NCBI GenBank assembly: GCA_963695375.1
Contig: OY968767.1
Span: 2,480,001 to 2,544,000 of the forward strand
Reading direction: 5' to 3'
DNA length: 64,000 bases
Source of the DNA: JACCVL01 sp963695375
GTDB taxonomy: Bacteria; Actinomycetota; Actinomycetes; Propionibacteriales; Nocardioidaceae
Position 1 is the stretch's first letter; every line of letters starts with the position of its first letter. The notes beneath the pieces are model-generated. The model had not been told where the DNA came from. It was given only the letters and a program-made list of their open reading frames with translations, and did no database searches. The position numbers and the translations under genes were made by a program. This document shows positions 44,434 to 51,910 of the stretch, in pieces.

Positions 44434-44505
44434 TGGGCGATACTGGGTTCGAACCAGTGACCTCTTCGGTGTGAACGAAGCGCGCTACCACTGCGCCAAT
44501 CGCCC
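44434..44505 (-). tRNA. tRNA-Val (anticodon CAC)
   Basis: A 72-nt cloverleaf read on the minus strand. Acceptor stem GGGCGAT pairs with ATCGCCC, discriminator A. D-arm GCGC-AGTGGTA-GCGC; anticodon arm CTTCG-TTCACAC-CGAAG; T-arm ACTGG-TTCGAAC-CCAGT. All stems are perfect. CCA is not encoded. It reads GUG, one of the main Val codons at this GC content. Confidence 0.97.
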
Positions 44506-44592
44506 CGACCCGGGGGTGACCCGGGCGCAAAAGAGTAGCGCACGGGTGGCTTCCGACGGCCCCCTGGGTGCGCGTCGGTCGCGCCGGCCCGA

Positions 44593-45480
44593 TCACCGTC
44601 CGACCAGCACCGGCGTGCCCTCGCGGATCCGCAGGTCGACCGGGAGGCCGGCGGCCCGGATGGGCGCCGAGATCGTCTGCCAGCCGCCGCCGTCGACGCG
44701 GTAGCGCACCTCGTACGCCACGTCGACACGCGGCCGCACCCGGACCCCGGCGTCGGCGTAGGTGTGGGTCACGTCCGCGGCGGGGTACGGCGCGCCTGGG
44801 GAGGTGGTGGCGTCGCTCTCTCCGTCCCCGAACAGCCACGAGTAGCTCGTCGGAGTGGCCTCGACGTCGACGGTGTACCCCAAGAGCCGGACGGTGCGGG
44901 ACCAGGCCACAGGCTCGGCGTAGAAGATGGTCTCGAAGTTCACCAGCGTGGCCTCGGCCGGCTGCACCCGCACCGTGAGGCGTGGCAGACCCAGTCGCTG
45001 CACCTCCCGCAGCACGAGCGCATCGGTGACCTGCGGCCGCGGCGGCTCCGGTGCCGCGGGCTGGCCCGTGTAGCACTCGGTGGCAATCACCTGCCATCGC
45101 GCTTGCGGTGTCGGCCGACCGCTGCCATCGGTCAGCTGGCGAGCCCAGAGATTCCATTGGTACTGCCCCTGCGCGCTGCAGTTGCGAGCCGACGGGCAGA
45201 TCTCGTTGAGGAGCCCCGGATAGTTGTCGAAGCAGGTCAAGACCCACTCGTACTCGTAGGTCACGCCGCTTTGCAATTCGATCCCATGCGACTTCGAGCA
45301 CGGATTCGGAGGCGCGACCCTGGCTGAGTCGTCACCGCCCCTGGCCTCCAGACCTCAGGGTCATAGGACCGTAAATGCCGCCAGCGGTCGAAACATGCAA
45401 CGCCGTCGGCCGCGACGACAGATGCGGAGGAAACTACTCGCAACGAGCGACACAATTAGACCCAGCCAGATAGCTTTCAT
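44593..45480 (-). pseudogene. Broken secreted PKD-domain-like protein gene
   Basis: The intact reading frame covers 44593-45276 and beyond to 45350. It contains 'GVTYEYEWVLTCFDNYPGL', Cys-rich segments and a PKD-like 'SYSWLFGDGESDATTSPGA' motif, but has no start or signal peptide. Reading upstream gives ATG at 45480 with a signal-like MKAIWLGLIVSLVAS. After a one-base shift near 45434-45440 comes 'VSSASVVAADGVACFDRW', and after a second shift near 45310-45320 comes 'APPNPCSKSHGIELQSG'. Joined, they make a normal exported protein. Two frameshifts plus local GC of only 50-60% indicate decay. Alternatively it is translated from a TTG at 45276 as a truncated cytoplasmic protein, which is unlikely. 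Confidence 0.65.
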
Positions 45481-45647
45481 GTGGTGTCGAACCTCACGAG
45501 TCGCCATGAATCCACGCAGCCGGGTGCAACTTCGATGGCTAGAAAGAGTTGCGTCGCGTCGGCTGACGACACTGCGCCGTGGGCTGATTGCCGCAGCTCA
45601 GTCGGCGCAACCCGCACGACTTACGCGAGATGACAGCGCCGCATCGG
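45481..45647. other. Low-GC remnant between the two broken genes
   Basis: This stretch has no credible gene. Composition is well below the surrounding ~70-75% GC, and short open frames on both strands have no recognisable content. It probably holds the eroded C-terminus of the DUF6318-like gene and the leader of the PKD-like gene. I see no transposon ends or direct repeats. Confidence 0.5.
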
Positions 45648-46129
45648 TCATGCAGACCATGCCGTGATGACCAGTTCTTTCAGCGACATCCACTCATGGA
45701 ACTGCCAGCCATGTGTTCGCCTCGCCAGATTGGATGCGAAAGCGCTCGAATAGGTCGGAACATAGCGGTCGCAACGTGCACAGCCGTTCTGTCGCATCTT
45801 GGAAGGCTGAGTGTCACCGGTGACCAGGACGCGTAGTTGAGCAAGTCGATGTAGTAGCCCACGAATGCCTTGGCGGACCGGACCGACGTGCCCTTCGCGG
45901 CGGACGGCAGCGTCGGCTCGCTGACCTGGGGGGTGTCCCGGGCGTTGGGGCTGGGCGGATCGGCCGTCGTGCCGGTGCGGGCAGGGGTTGACTCGGCGGG
46001 AGGCGCCGGGCTGACGGCTTCGTCGCTCGGGTCGCCCGAGCAGCCGGATGCACCGGCGGTTCCGACCAGGAGGCAGGCGATCACGGCCGCACCCCCTGTG
46101 CGGACGGGCCTCCGAGTGGGTCGTGTCAT
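45648..46129 (-). pseudogene. Broken DUF6318-type lipoprotein gene
   Basis: From the ATG at 46129 the frame gives a lipoprotein signal (MTRPTRRPVRTGGAAVIACL, lipobox-like GASGC), a Pro/Thr/Ser linker, then 'GTSVRSAKAFVGYYIDLLNY', matching DUF6318 proteins. The frame then degenerates and stops at 45680. Shifting one base near 45832-45836 restores 'LVTGDTQPSKMRQNGCARCD' and 'RYVPTYSSAFASNL', the expected continuation with its CxxC, up to a premature stop at 45648. The C-terminal part is missing. It lies upstream of the broken PKD-like gene, a pair often adjacent in related actinobacteria. Confidence 0.7.
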
Positions 46130-46481
46130 CGGCTGCCACCTCCGATCCAGACCCGAGCAGGGTAACTCCGGCCTTACCGGGACAGAACCCCTCGAAACCA
46201 TCGCTGTGCACAAACCCATCGACACCCGGTTGAGCCCGCACAGCCGGCGACGCGTTGTGACCCGGATCACACGCTGCGTGGAATGTCGGGTGTGTAGGGA
46301 CCCAGTACCCCGACAGACCGCGACAGACCCTGCATCGCTTCCGGGCGACCGTCTCGAGGCCGAGACCTCGCCGGCCGAGTTGCGTTTGTCGCCCCAGGAC
46401 GTGGGGAACATTCACCTTGCCGATAGCCGGCCGACCGCGGCTGATCGCCCGCCGCGACCCGAAAGTCTGGGAGGACACCAC
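46130..46481. other. Intergenic region upstream of the SsgA-like gene
   Basis: 352 bases between divergent genes. It holds a perfect CRP-type palindrome (46256-46271, annotated separately) and a ribosome-binding site, GGGAGGA at 46470-46476, for the SsgA-like gene. Several small open frames run through it, but none has a convincing start. The region just left of it belongs to the decayed lipoprotein. Confidence 0.5.
46256..46271. promoter_or_regulatory. CRP/GlxR-type operator
   Basis: TGTGACCCGGATCACA fits the TGTGA-N6-TCACA consensus of cAMP receptor proteins (CRP, GlxR) exactly on both arms. It lies 211 bases upstream of the SsgA-like ATG and 127 bases upstream of the broken lipoprotein start. 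It could control either one. A chance perfect match within a few hundred bases is improbable. Confidence 0.65.
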
Positions 46482-46910
46482 ATGCTCGCGCGTTCCTCGA
46501 CCGTCAACGCCATGGTCGACCTGGAGCTGTTGGACGAGGAGGGCGGCACCAGCCCGGTCCAGGCCGAGCTGCGATACGACGCCGCCGACCCGTTCGCCGT
46601 GCGAGGGGACTTCTGCCTCGACGAGCAGATCGTGCGCTGGGTGTTCGCACGGACGCTGCTGCGCACCGGCCTCTACGAGCCGACCGGCGCGGGCGACGTC
46701 CGGGTCCGGCCGTGGCTGGACGACGACGGCCGGGCCGTGGTGCTGATCGAGCTGTCGTCTCCCGACGGCAGCGCAGCGCTCCGCGCCCCGACGAGCGACC
46801 TCGCCTTCTTCCTGCGACGGACCGAGAACCTCGTCCCGGTCGGCAGCGAGAGCGCACACGTGGACCTCGACAGCGCCCTGGTGCGGCTGCTGCAGGAGGA
46901 CGTGGCCTGA
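46482..46910 (+). CDS. SsgA/SsgB-family sporulation/cell-division regulator
   Basis: A 142-residue protein with the family pattern 'VDLELLDEEGGTSPVQAELR', 'YDAADPFAVRGDF', 'VRWVFARTLLRTGL', 'GDVRVRPW' and 'LIELSSPDGSAALRAP'. SsgA-like proteins recruit FtsZ and control septation in morphologically complex actinobacteria such as Streptomyces, Frankia and Geodermatophilaceae. This makes the gene a useful taxonomic marker. The ATG at 46482 is preceded by a strong ribosome-binding site. A CRP-type site lies upstream. It is convergent with the pabC-like gene, the two stop codons sharing one hairpin. Confidence 0.9.
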   Translation: MLARSSTVNAMVDLELLDEEGGTSPVQAELRYDAADPFAVRGDFCLDEQIVRWVFARTLLRTGLYEPTGAGDVRVRPWLDDDGRAVVLIELSSPDGSAALRAPTSDLAFFLRRTENLVPVGSESAHVDLDSALVRLLQEDVA

Positions 46911-46923
46911 CCTGATGGTCAGG
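46906..46923. terminator. Short hairpin spanning two convergent stop codons
   Basis: CCTGACC at 46906-46912 pairs with GGTCAGG at 46917-46923 around the tetraloop TGAT. It includes the TGA of the SsgA-like gene on the plus strand and the TGA of the pabC-like gene on the minus strand. A bidirectional terminator is plausible, but no U-tract follows. Confidence 0.45.
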
Positions 46924-47737
46924 GGTCGACGTCGGCCGCCACCCGCTCCTGCCAGACCTTCTGCACCTCGGCCGTCCGCGGCCCCGGCGCGTCCAGAGTG
47001 CGACCGTCGCAGCGGTGCACGCCCTGCACGTCCCGCGTGGTGCTGACGAGGAAGATCTCCTCCGCCTCCGCGAGCACCGAGATCGGTGCGTCGCGCTCGA
47101 CCACGTCACACCACTCGAGCACCAACGCCCGGGTCACCCCCGCAAGACATCCGCTGGCGAGGGTCGGTGTGACGATCTCCCCGGCCAGCAGGTAGCACAC
47201 GTTGGAGCCGGTGCCCTCGCACAAGTCCCCCACCGTGTTGGCGAAGACCGCCTCACTGGCCCCCTGCTCGCGGGCGCGGGCCAACGCGACGACGTTCTCC
47301 GCATACGACGTGGTCTTGAGCCCGGCCAGGGCGCCCCGCTCGTTCCGGGTCCACGGGACGGTGGCCACCGCAGTCGTCGCCGGCCAGTCGCCGAGCGGCG
47401 CGCTGACGATCGCGACCGTCGGACCGGCGTCCCCGCGCTCCGAGCCGAGCGGAGCCGGCCCACCGGTGACGGTGACCCGGACGCGCAGGTCGCCGGGCTG
47501 ACCGTCCAGCACTGCGGCGACGCCCTCGCGCAGCCACCGATCCGCCGGCGGCTCGAGTCCCAGCCCGGACAGCGAGCGGGCCATCCGGTCCAGGTGCCGG
47601 GTCAGCGCGAACGGCACGCCGTCGACCACCTTGATGGTCTCGAACGCCCCGTCGCCCACCGTCAGGCCGTGGTCCAGGACGGACAGCGCCGGGACCTCCA
47701 CGTCGTCCAACAGTTCGCCGTTCAGCCATGCACGCAT
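46919..47737 (-). CDS. Aminotransferase class IV, 4-amino-4-deoxychorismate lyase-like
   Basis: PLP-fold IV enzyme of 272 residues. 'VLDHGLTVGDGAFETIKVVD' is the N-terminal signature. The PLP-lysine sits in 'GALAGLKTTSYAENVVALA', and 'EAVFANTVGDLCEGTGSNV' is the class IV block. These features favour aminodeoxychorismate lyase (PabC, folate synthesis) over branched-chain or D-amino acid transaminases. Sequence alone does not settle it. The ATG at 47737 has TAGCGT at 47745-47750 with a 7-base spacer, suggesting a leaderless transcript. Confidence 0.85.
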   Translation of the reverse strand: MRAWLNGELLDDVEVPALSVLDHGLTVGDGAFETIKVVDGVPFALTRHLDRMARSLSGLGLEPPADRWLREGVAAVLDGQPGDLRVRVTVTGGPAPLGSERGDAGPTVAIVSAPLGDWPATTAVATVPWTRNERGALAGLKTTSYAENVVALARAREQGASEAVFANTVGDLCEGTGSNVCYLLAGEIVTPTLASGCLAGVTRALVLEWCDVVERDAPISVLAEAEEIFLVSTTRDVQGVHRCDGRTLDAPGPRTAEVQKVWQERVAADVDP

Positions 47738-47786
47738 GCGTCCCACGCTACGACCAACAGGCGCTGCGGCGCGGCTGCGGGGGAAG

Positions 47787-47815
47787 TTGGTGGCCCGGAA
47801 CCGATCGGCTAGGGT
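47787..47815 (+). promoter_or_regulatory. Promoter of the three-tRNA cluster
   Basis: TTGGTG (47787-47792) and TAGGGT (47810-47815) are separated by 17 bases, a good match to housekeeping sigma promoters. The tRNA-Gly gene starts 36 bases after the -10 box. Confidence 0.6.
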
Positions 47816-47850
47816 ACTCGGGCACTGAGGGGCCATCCCCGAAGTCACAC

Positions 47851-47923
47851 GCGGACGTGGCTCAGCTGGTAGAGCATCACCTTGCCAAGGTGAGGGTCGC
47901 GGGTTCGAATCCCGTCGTCCGCT
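47851..47923 (+). tRNA. tRNA-Gly (anticodon GCC)
   Basis: 73 nt. Acceptor GCGGACG pairs with CGTCCGC, discriminator T (U). Anticodon arm TCACC-TTGCCAA-GGTGA; T-arm CGGG-TTCGAAT-CCCG. CCA is not encoded. First of a cluster Gly-Cys-Val. Confidence 0.97.
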
Positions 47924-47947
47924 CGGAGCGGGTCACTGGCCTGTCCT

Positions 47948-48018
47948 GGTGGAGTGGCCGAGAGGCGAGGCAACGGCCTGCAAAGCCGTGTACACGGGTT
48001 CGAATCCCGTCTCCACCT
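47948..48018 (+). tRNA. tRNA-Cys (anticodon GCA)
   Basis: 71 nt. Acceptor GGTGGAG pairs with CTCCACC, discriminator T (U), the identity base for Cys. Anticodon arm ACGGC-CTGCAAA-GCCGT; T-arm ACGGG-TTCGAAT-CCCGT. It starts 24 bases after tRNA-Gly, so the two probably share a transcript. Confidence 0.97.
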
Positions 48019-48061
48019 CGGTCGCACGTCCAGACGGCAAACGCCTGTTCTGTACGGCCCC

Positions 48062-48135
48062 GGACCGTTGGCGCAGCCTGGTAGCGCGCTTCCTTGACAC
48101 GGAAGAGGTCACTGGTTCAAGTCCAGTACGGTCCA
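48062..48135 (+). tRNA. tRNA-Val (anticodon GAC)
   Basis: 74 nt. Acceptor GGACCGT pairs with ACGGTCC, discriminator A. Anticodon arm CTTCC-TTGACAC-GGAAG; T-arm ACTGG-TTCAAGT-CCAGT. This is the second Val isoacceptor in the window, besides the CAC species at 44434-44505. It is last in the cluster. Confidence 0.97.
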
Positions 48136-48246
48136 CCACCACCCGAGCGATCCCCCCTCAGCCATTTGTGCGCTTTTGCGGCCCGACCGGGGGAACCCGG
48201 CGGCCGGGAGGTTCCCGGCAGCCGTGCGTCGGTCGAGGATGTCGGC

Positions 48247-48747
48247 ATGGCCAATCCTCGTTGTGACGCCCCCCACCCGTTCGAAGCCGTCCGCTGCGGC
48301 CTGATGGTCGAGCACGCCGGGTCGCACTGGCAGATCGACGCCACCGACGAGCTGTTCAAGTGGCGCACCGTCGTCGAGCCGGTCCGTGAGTCCCGACCGT
48401 TCCTGCCCACCCAAGCCGACGCGACCACCGCGCCCGACGCCGCCGACGAGCTGGCCGTGGCCGACCTCGTCCTGCCGGACGGCGAGGTCGAGGAGGTCGG
48501 AGCGGCCGAGGAGGCACCGCCGCGTCGAACGCGAGACGCGTTCGGGCGCTTCGTCCCCTCAGTCAAGCCGCAGGACACCGAGCAGGACACCGAGCAGGAC
48601 ACCGAGCAGGACACCGAGCAGGAGACCGACGACGCAGACCTGGCGACGACCGGGTGGTCATTGCGGCCCGAGGACACCCCCCACGTGTTCGCCGAGGCAG
48701 ACGCCGAGGCGTGGGAGATCCCCTTCGGGCGAGGAACCCGGCTCTAA
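48247..48747 (+). CDS. Hypothetical protein with a Cys/His motif and a DTEQ repeat
   Basis: A 166-residue acidic protein. The first 28 residues hold Cys6, Cys17, His23 and His27 in a C-x10-C-x5-H-x3-H arrangement ('VRCGLMVEHAGSH'), a motif recurrent in small actinobacterial proteins and suited to zinc binding. The middle is disordered and acidic. Residues about 109-125 are DTEQ repeats encoded by four exact 12-bp units (48571-48618). The C-terminus has Trp-rich short motifs. No known family. It overlaps the convergent rsgA gene by 4 bases. Confidence 0.65.
   Translation: MANPRCDAPHPFEAVRCGLMVEHAGSHWQIDATDELFKWRTVVEPVRESRPFLPTQADATTAPDAADELAVADLVLPDGEVEEVGAAEEAPPRRTRDAFGRFVPSVKPQDTEQDTEQDTEQDTEQETDDADLATTGWSLRPEDTPHVFAEADAEAWEIPFGRGTRL
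48571..48630 (+). repeat. 12-bp tandem coding repeat
   Basis: Four perfect copies of CAGGACACCGAG followed by one imperfect copy, in frame, giving (QDTE)n. Because the unit is a multiple of three, copy-number change keeps the frame. Confidence 0.92.
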
Positions 48748-49784
48748 CGGCCACCGCGCCTGCGCCCCCTGTACGGCCGGGCCGCCGCCCTCGCTCCTGC
48801 CCAGGCAAGCTCACTCTGTAGCGCGAGCCACGCCTCGTGCCGACGCGGGGCCAGCAGGCCCCCGTCCAGCGCGGCGCTGATCGCGCACCCCGGCTCCCCC
48901 GCGTGGCCGCAATCGTGGAAACGGCACCCGGCGGCGATCTCCTGCACGTCCGCAAAGACGTCCGCCACACCGGCCGCGGCGGGACTTCCGGCAGCGAGTC
49001 CGACCCCACGGAGCCCGGGAGTGTCGATGACCGCCCCGCCACCGGGAAGCGGCACCAGCTCGCGCCGGACCGAGGTGTGCCGACCGCGCCCATCGGCGCG
49101 GATCGGCCGCGCCGCCAGCACCGTCGCCCCGACCAGGGCGTTGACGAGGCTGGACTTGCCCGAGCCGGAGGAGCCGAGCAGCGCCAGCGTGCCGTCGTGC
49201 CCTACCAGCTCGCGCAGCCGGTGCAGCCCCCGGCCGGTGACCGCGCTGGAGACGATCACCTCCACGCCTCGGACCTGACCGGCCAGCTCGACCGCCAGCT
49301 CGTCCGCGTCCGGGCAACCGTCGGCCTTGGTGAGCACCAGCACCGGGATTGCGCCGCTGCCGGCCGCCACCGCCAGCAGCCGCTCCACCTTGGTCAGCCC
49401 CGGGTCCGGCACCAGGCCCACCAGCACCGCCGCGACGGTCGCGTTGGCGGCCAGCAGCTGGTCCTCCGAGCGCCGGGACGGGGTCGCCCGCAGGATCGCC
49501 GTCCGCCGGGGCAGCACCGTCTCCAGGGTGGTCCGGCGGTCCGGCCAGTCGCGCAGCAGGACCCAGTCCCCGGTGACCGGCGCCGCGGTCGGATCAGCGG
49601 CGGCGGCGTCCAGCAGGTCGGCGCCCCAGCCGACCCGGATCGGCCCGTCCGACGTCAGCACGCTCGCGAGTCCTCGGTCGACCCGCGTGACCCGCCCCGC
49701 CGGCGAGGTGGCCGCGGCGTCGGCCCAGCCGTCGTCCCAGCCCAGCCGGGCCAGGTCGACGACATCAGGAGCCGAGGCGGTCAT
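48744..49784 (-). CDS. rsgA: Ribosome small-subunit-dependent GTPase A
   Basis: Circularly permuted GTPase of 346 residues assisting late 30S maturation. An OB-type N-terminal domain precedes G4 'VLVLTKADGCPDADE', then G5-like 'VIVSSAVTGRGL', G1 'LLGSSGSGKSSLVNAL' and G3 'AVIDTPGLRGVGL', the permuted order that defines the family. The C-terminal zinc knuckle 'GCRFHDCGHAGEPGC' is intact. The ATG at 49784 is 11 bases after the YihY-type gene. The residue at G3+4 is Leu, making it a hydrophobic-substituted GTPase as usual for RsgA. Confidence 0.93.
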   Translation of the reverse strand: MTASAPDVVDLARLGWDDGWADAAATSPAGRVTRVDRGLASVLTSDGPIRVGWGADLLDAAAADPTAAPVTGDWVLLRDWPDRRTTLETVLPRRTAILRATPSRRSEDQLLAANATVAAVLVGLVPDPGLTKVERLLAVAAGSGAIPVLVLTKADGCPDADELAVELAGQVRGVEVIVSSAVTGRGLHRLRELVGHDGTLALLGSSGSGKSSLVNALVGATVLAARPIRADGRGRHTSVRRELVPLPGGGAVIDTPGLRGVGLAAGSPAAAGVADVFADVQEIAAGCRFHDCGHAGEPGCAISAALDGGLLAPRRHEAWLALQSELAWAGARAAARPYRGRRRGGR

Positions 49785-49795
49785 GCCCTGTGACG

Positions 49796-50932
49796 CTACG
49801 CACCGCGGGGTGGGCGTGCACCCGATTTCCGCCTGCCCTGCTCCTGCGCCTCGCGGTCGGAGCGCACCCGGTCCCCGCTCTCGTCGAGATCGACCTGGAG
49901 CTCGTGCGTCTTCGGTGCGCTGAGGTCCTCCCAGGCGGGCACCTGGTCGTCCAGCCCGACCTCGCGCATCCGCGCGGCCAGTGCCTTGGCGCGCAGCCGG
50001 CGTACCAGCTCGAGGCGGGCCCCCGAGGTGGTGTCGTCGGGGAACACCCGATCGAAGGCGGCGTTCAGCGCAGCGCCGATGAGCACGGCGATGGACAGCA
50101 CGTAGAGCCACAGCAACACTGCGATCGGCGCCGCCAGCGGGCCATAGATGGAGCTGCCCCCCACCGTCCCCTGCAGCGTCTCGCGCAGCACCCAGCTGCC
50201 GGCGAGCCAGATCGACAACGTGAGCACGGCGCCGGGGATGTCGTAGCGCCAGTGCGTCCGGACCGGGACCGACAGGTGATAGAGCGTCGTGACGAACGCG
50301 ATCGTCAGCACCAGCACGGTCGGCCAGTACAGATGGGCGAGCCACTCGGTCTCCGTGGTGAGCAGCGCGCCGACGAGGTCCGGACCCGCCAGCACCAGCG
50401 GGACGGCGATCACGCCGAGAAGCAGCGCGATGACGTAAAGGGTGAACGACAGCGCCCGGGTGCGGACGATGCCGCGCCGGCCGCCGAGTCCGTACATGAT
50501 CGTGATGGTGTCGACGAACACGTTCAGCGCCCGGGAGCCGGACCACAGGGCCAACACGAACCCGAGCGAGATGACGTCGAAGCGGCCCTCCCGCAGCACG
50601 TCGTTCAGCGTCGGCGTGATGATGTCGGCGACCGTCTCGTCGGTCAGCGCACGGGCGGCGGCGCTCTCGATCTGGTCGCGGAAGCTCGTCACCCGGGCGA
50701 CCTCGAACCGCTCGGCGAGGTAGCCGATCGAGCCGGCGAGCCCGAACACCAGCGGGGGCAGGGACAGGATCGCGAAGAACGCGGCCTCGGCCGCCAGCCC
50801 GGTGACCCGGTAGCGCATGCAGGAGCTGACGGTGCTGCCGACCAACCGCCAGACGGCGTCCTTGGCCGACTCGGGTCGGCTCTTCGTGGTCTCGGGCGCG
50901 TCCGGCTGCGCGCCGGACGTCGCCTCGGCCAT
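49796..50932 (-). CDS. YihY/BrkB-family inner-membrane protein
   Basis: A 378-residue protein with six to seven membrane helices. Family features are 'RVTGLAAEAAFFAILSLPPL' in the first helix, 'LWSGSRALNVFVDTITIMYG', and 'SIYGPLAAPIAVLLWLYVLS'. The C-terminal 90 residues are charged and cytoplasmic. The family was once called ribonuclease BN by mistake; its real role is unknown. TACCGT at 50939-50944, six bases before the ATG, suggests a leaderless transcript. rsgA follows closely. Confidence 0.88.
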   Translation of the reverse strand: MAEATSGAQPDAPETTKSRPESAKDAVWRLVGSTVSSCMRYRVTGLAAEAAFFAILSLPPLVFGLAGSIGYLAERFEVARVTSFRDQIESAAARALTDETVADIITPTLNDVLREGRFDVISLGFVLALWSGSRALNVFVDTITIMYGLGGRRGIVRTRALSFTLYVIALLLGVIAVPLVLAGPDLVGALLTTETEWLAHLYWPTVLVLTIAFVTTLYHLSVPVRTHWRYDIPGAVLTLSIWLAGSWVLRETLQGTVGGSSIYGPLAAPIAVLLWLYVLSIAVLIGAALNAAFDRVFPDDTTSGARLELVRRLRAKALAARMREVGLDDQVPAWEDLSAPKTHELQVDLDESGDRVRSDREAQEQGRRKSGARPPRGA

Positions 50933-51038
50933 GGCTCTACGGTAACGACATGGATGGCTTCCAGCGCGTTCGTGGCACGCTGTCACGATCGACGGGCACC
51001 GGCCCGCTGGTCGACCGGGCCATGCCAGCGGTCGCCGC

Positions 51039-51653
51039 GTGACGGCGCTGGCCGGCCCACTGCGTGCGGCCTTGCTCACCCTGCTGCTGACCGTCACGGC
51101 GGTGGCGTGCGCGCGCACCGCCGACCCGGCGGTGGCAGCCCTCGCGCTGGCCGCGGCGGTGACCGGCGCGGCAATGCTGGGAGCCGACCCCGCCGAGATG
51201 GACCCTGCCTGGTCGCTCGGGCAGCTGGTGCGGGCCCGGCTGGCCGCCCTCGACCTCCTCCCGTTGTGGGCCGGGCACGGGGTGGGGGCACTGCTCGGCG
51301 GCGTCGTCGGCCGGGAGCTGCTCCAGCGGCTGCCACAACAGGTGCCGGTCGAGCCGCCGGACACCGTGGCCGCGGTCGCGCTGCTCACCGCGGCCGGACT
51401 GCTCGGTGGCTGGCTGGTCGGTCTCGTCGCGGCACCCGCCGCCCTGGGGCTGCCGACGCTCGCCGCCTGCGCGGCCCTGCCGGCCGCCGTGACCGGTGCG
51501 GTGAACCCCGCCGTCCTCGTCGGCGTCGGGCTGGCCGGGCTGGTCGACTGGAGCTATGTGCTCGCCGCTGCGCTCGCCGTCGCCGTGGCGGCGGTGGCCG
51601 GTGCCGGCCTGGCCCGGCTGTCGTCACCGGGGACCACCACCCCGTCTCACTGA
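51039..51653 (+). CDS. Degenerate aquaporin (MIP)-like membrane protein
   Basis: A 204-residue protein made almost entirely of six Ala/Leu/Val-rich helices. Its plan follows the major intrinsic proteins: a first half ending in 'GADPAEMDPAWSLG' where MIPs have a Gly-x-x-Asn-Pro-Ala loop, and a second half with 'TGAVNPAVLVG' at residues 152-162, an intact NPA. The first NPA is thus replaced by a DPA-like triplet (residues 55-57), and the usual ar/R arginine after NPA is Val. The start is GTG at 51039. It may be a non-aquaporin relative with altered selectivity or a structural remnant. The call rests on pattern only. Confidence 0.55.
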   Translation: MTALAGPLRAALLTLLLTVTAVACARTADPAVAALALAAAVTGAAMLGADPAEMDPAWSLGQLVRARLAALDLLPLWAGHGVGALLGGVVGRELLQRLPQQVPVEPPDTVAAVALLTAAGLLGGWLVGLVAAPAALGLPTLAACAALPAAVTGAVNPAVLVGVGLAGLVDWSYVLAAALAVAVAAVAGAGLARLSSPGTTTPSH

Positions 51654-51723
51654 TCGAGCACGCGTCTCATCATGTGAACGACCGCGTTGCCAGCACTCGG
51701 CGCCCCCGCACAGACTGCGGGCC

Positions 51724-51810
51724 ATGCAATCCGCGCGCAGCACCTTCCTCGTGGGGCGACGACACGTCGACCTCATGCGGCTGCGCGCCATGCTGTGTCG
51801 GCGCGCCTGA
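51724..51810 (+). CDS. Cysteine-type regulatory leader peptide
   Basis: A 28-codon open frame with the core 'VGRRHVDLMRLRAMLCRRA'. It matches the actinobacterial leader peptides (RRHVDL...C) found before sulfate-assimilation and cysteine genes. In mycobacteria, Cys codons in such upstream frames make expression of the next gene depend on cysteine. One Cys codon (TGT) lies four codons before the stop. CAGACT lies seven bases before the ATG and there is no Shine-Dalgarno sequence, so it may be leaderless. The downstream chelatase-like gene starts 100 bases after the stop behind a weak ribosome-binding site. Confidence 0.75.
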   Translation: MQSARSTFLVGRRHVDLMRLRAMLCRRA

Positions 51811-51910
51811 CCTCGTCCCCTGCGGCCGCTCGTGCCGCGACCTCCCGGACCCCGGTCTCCCTCCCCGTCAGATCTGGACCGACCGCGGCTCTCACCGAAG
51901 GCCAGCCCGC
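51811..51910 (+). promoter_or_regulatory. Attenuation region between leader peptide and chelatase-like gene
   Basis: These 100 bases are GC-rich with several self-complementary blocks (for example GCGGC near 51823 with GCCGC near 51835). The region ends in a poor ribosome-binding site before the ATG at 51911. It is suited to leader-dependent control of translation; exact structures need folding software. Confidence 0.4.

Noticed and set aside
45395..45667. A small plus-strand protein of 90 residues in the low-GC patch
   Set aside because: It is Arg-rich without a family pattern or ribosome-binding site, and it lies opposite the remains of the broken lipoprotein and PKD-like genes.
44434..46130. 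An integrated mobile element at tRNA-Val
   Set aside because: The low-GC patch lies near the tRNA, but there is no integrase, no duplicated tRNA 3' end and no flanking direct repeat. Gene decay is the simpler explanation.
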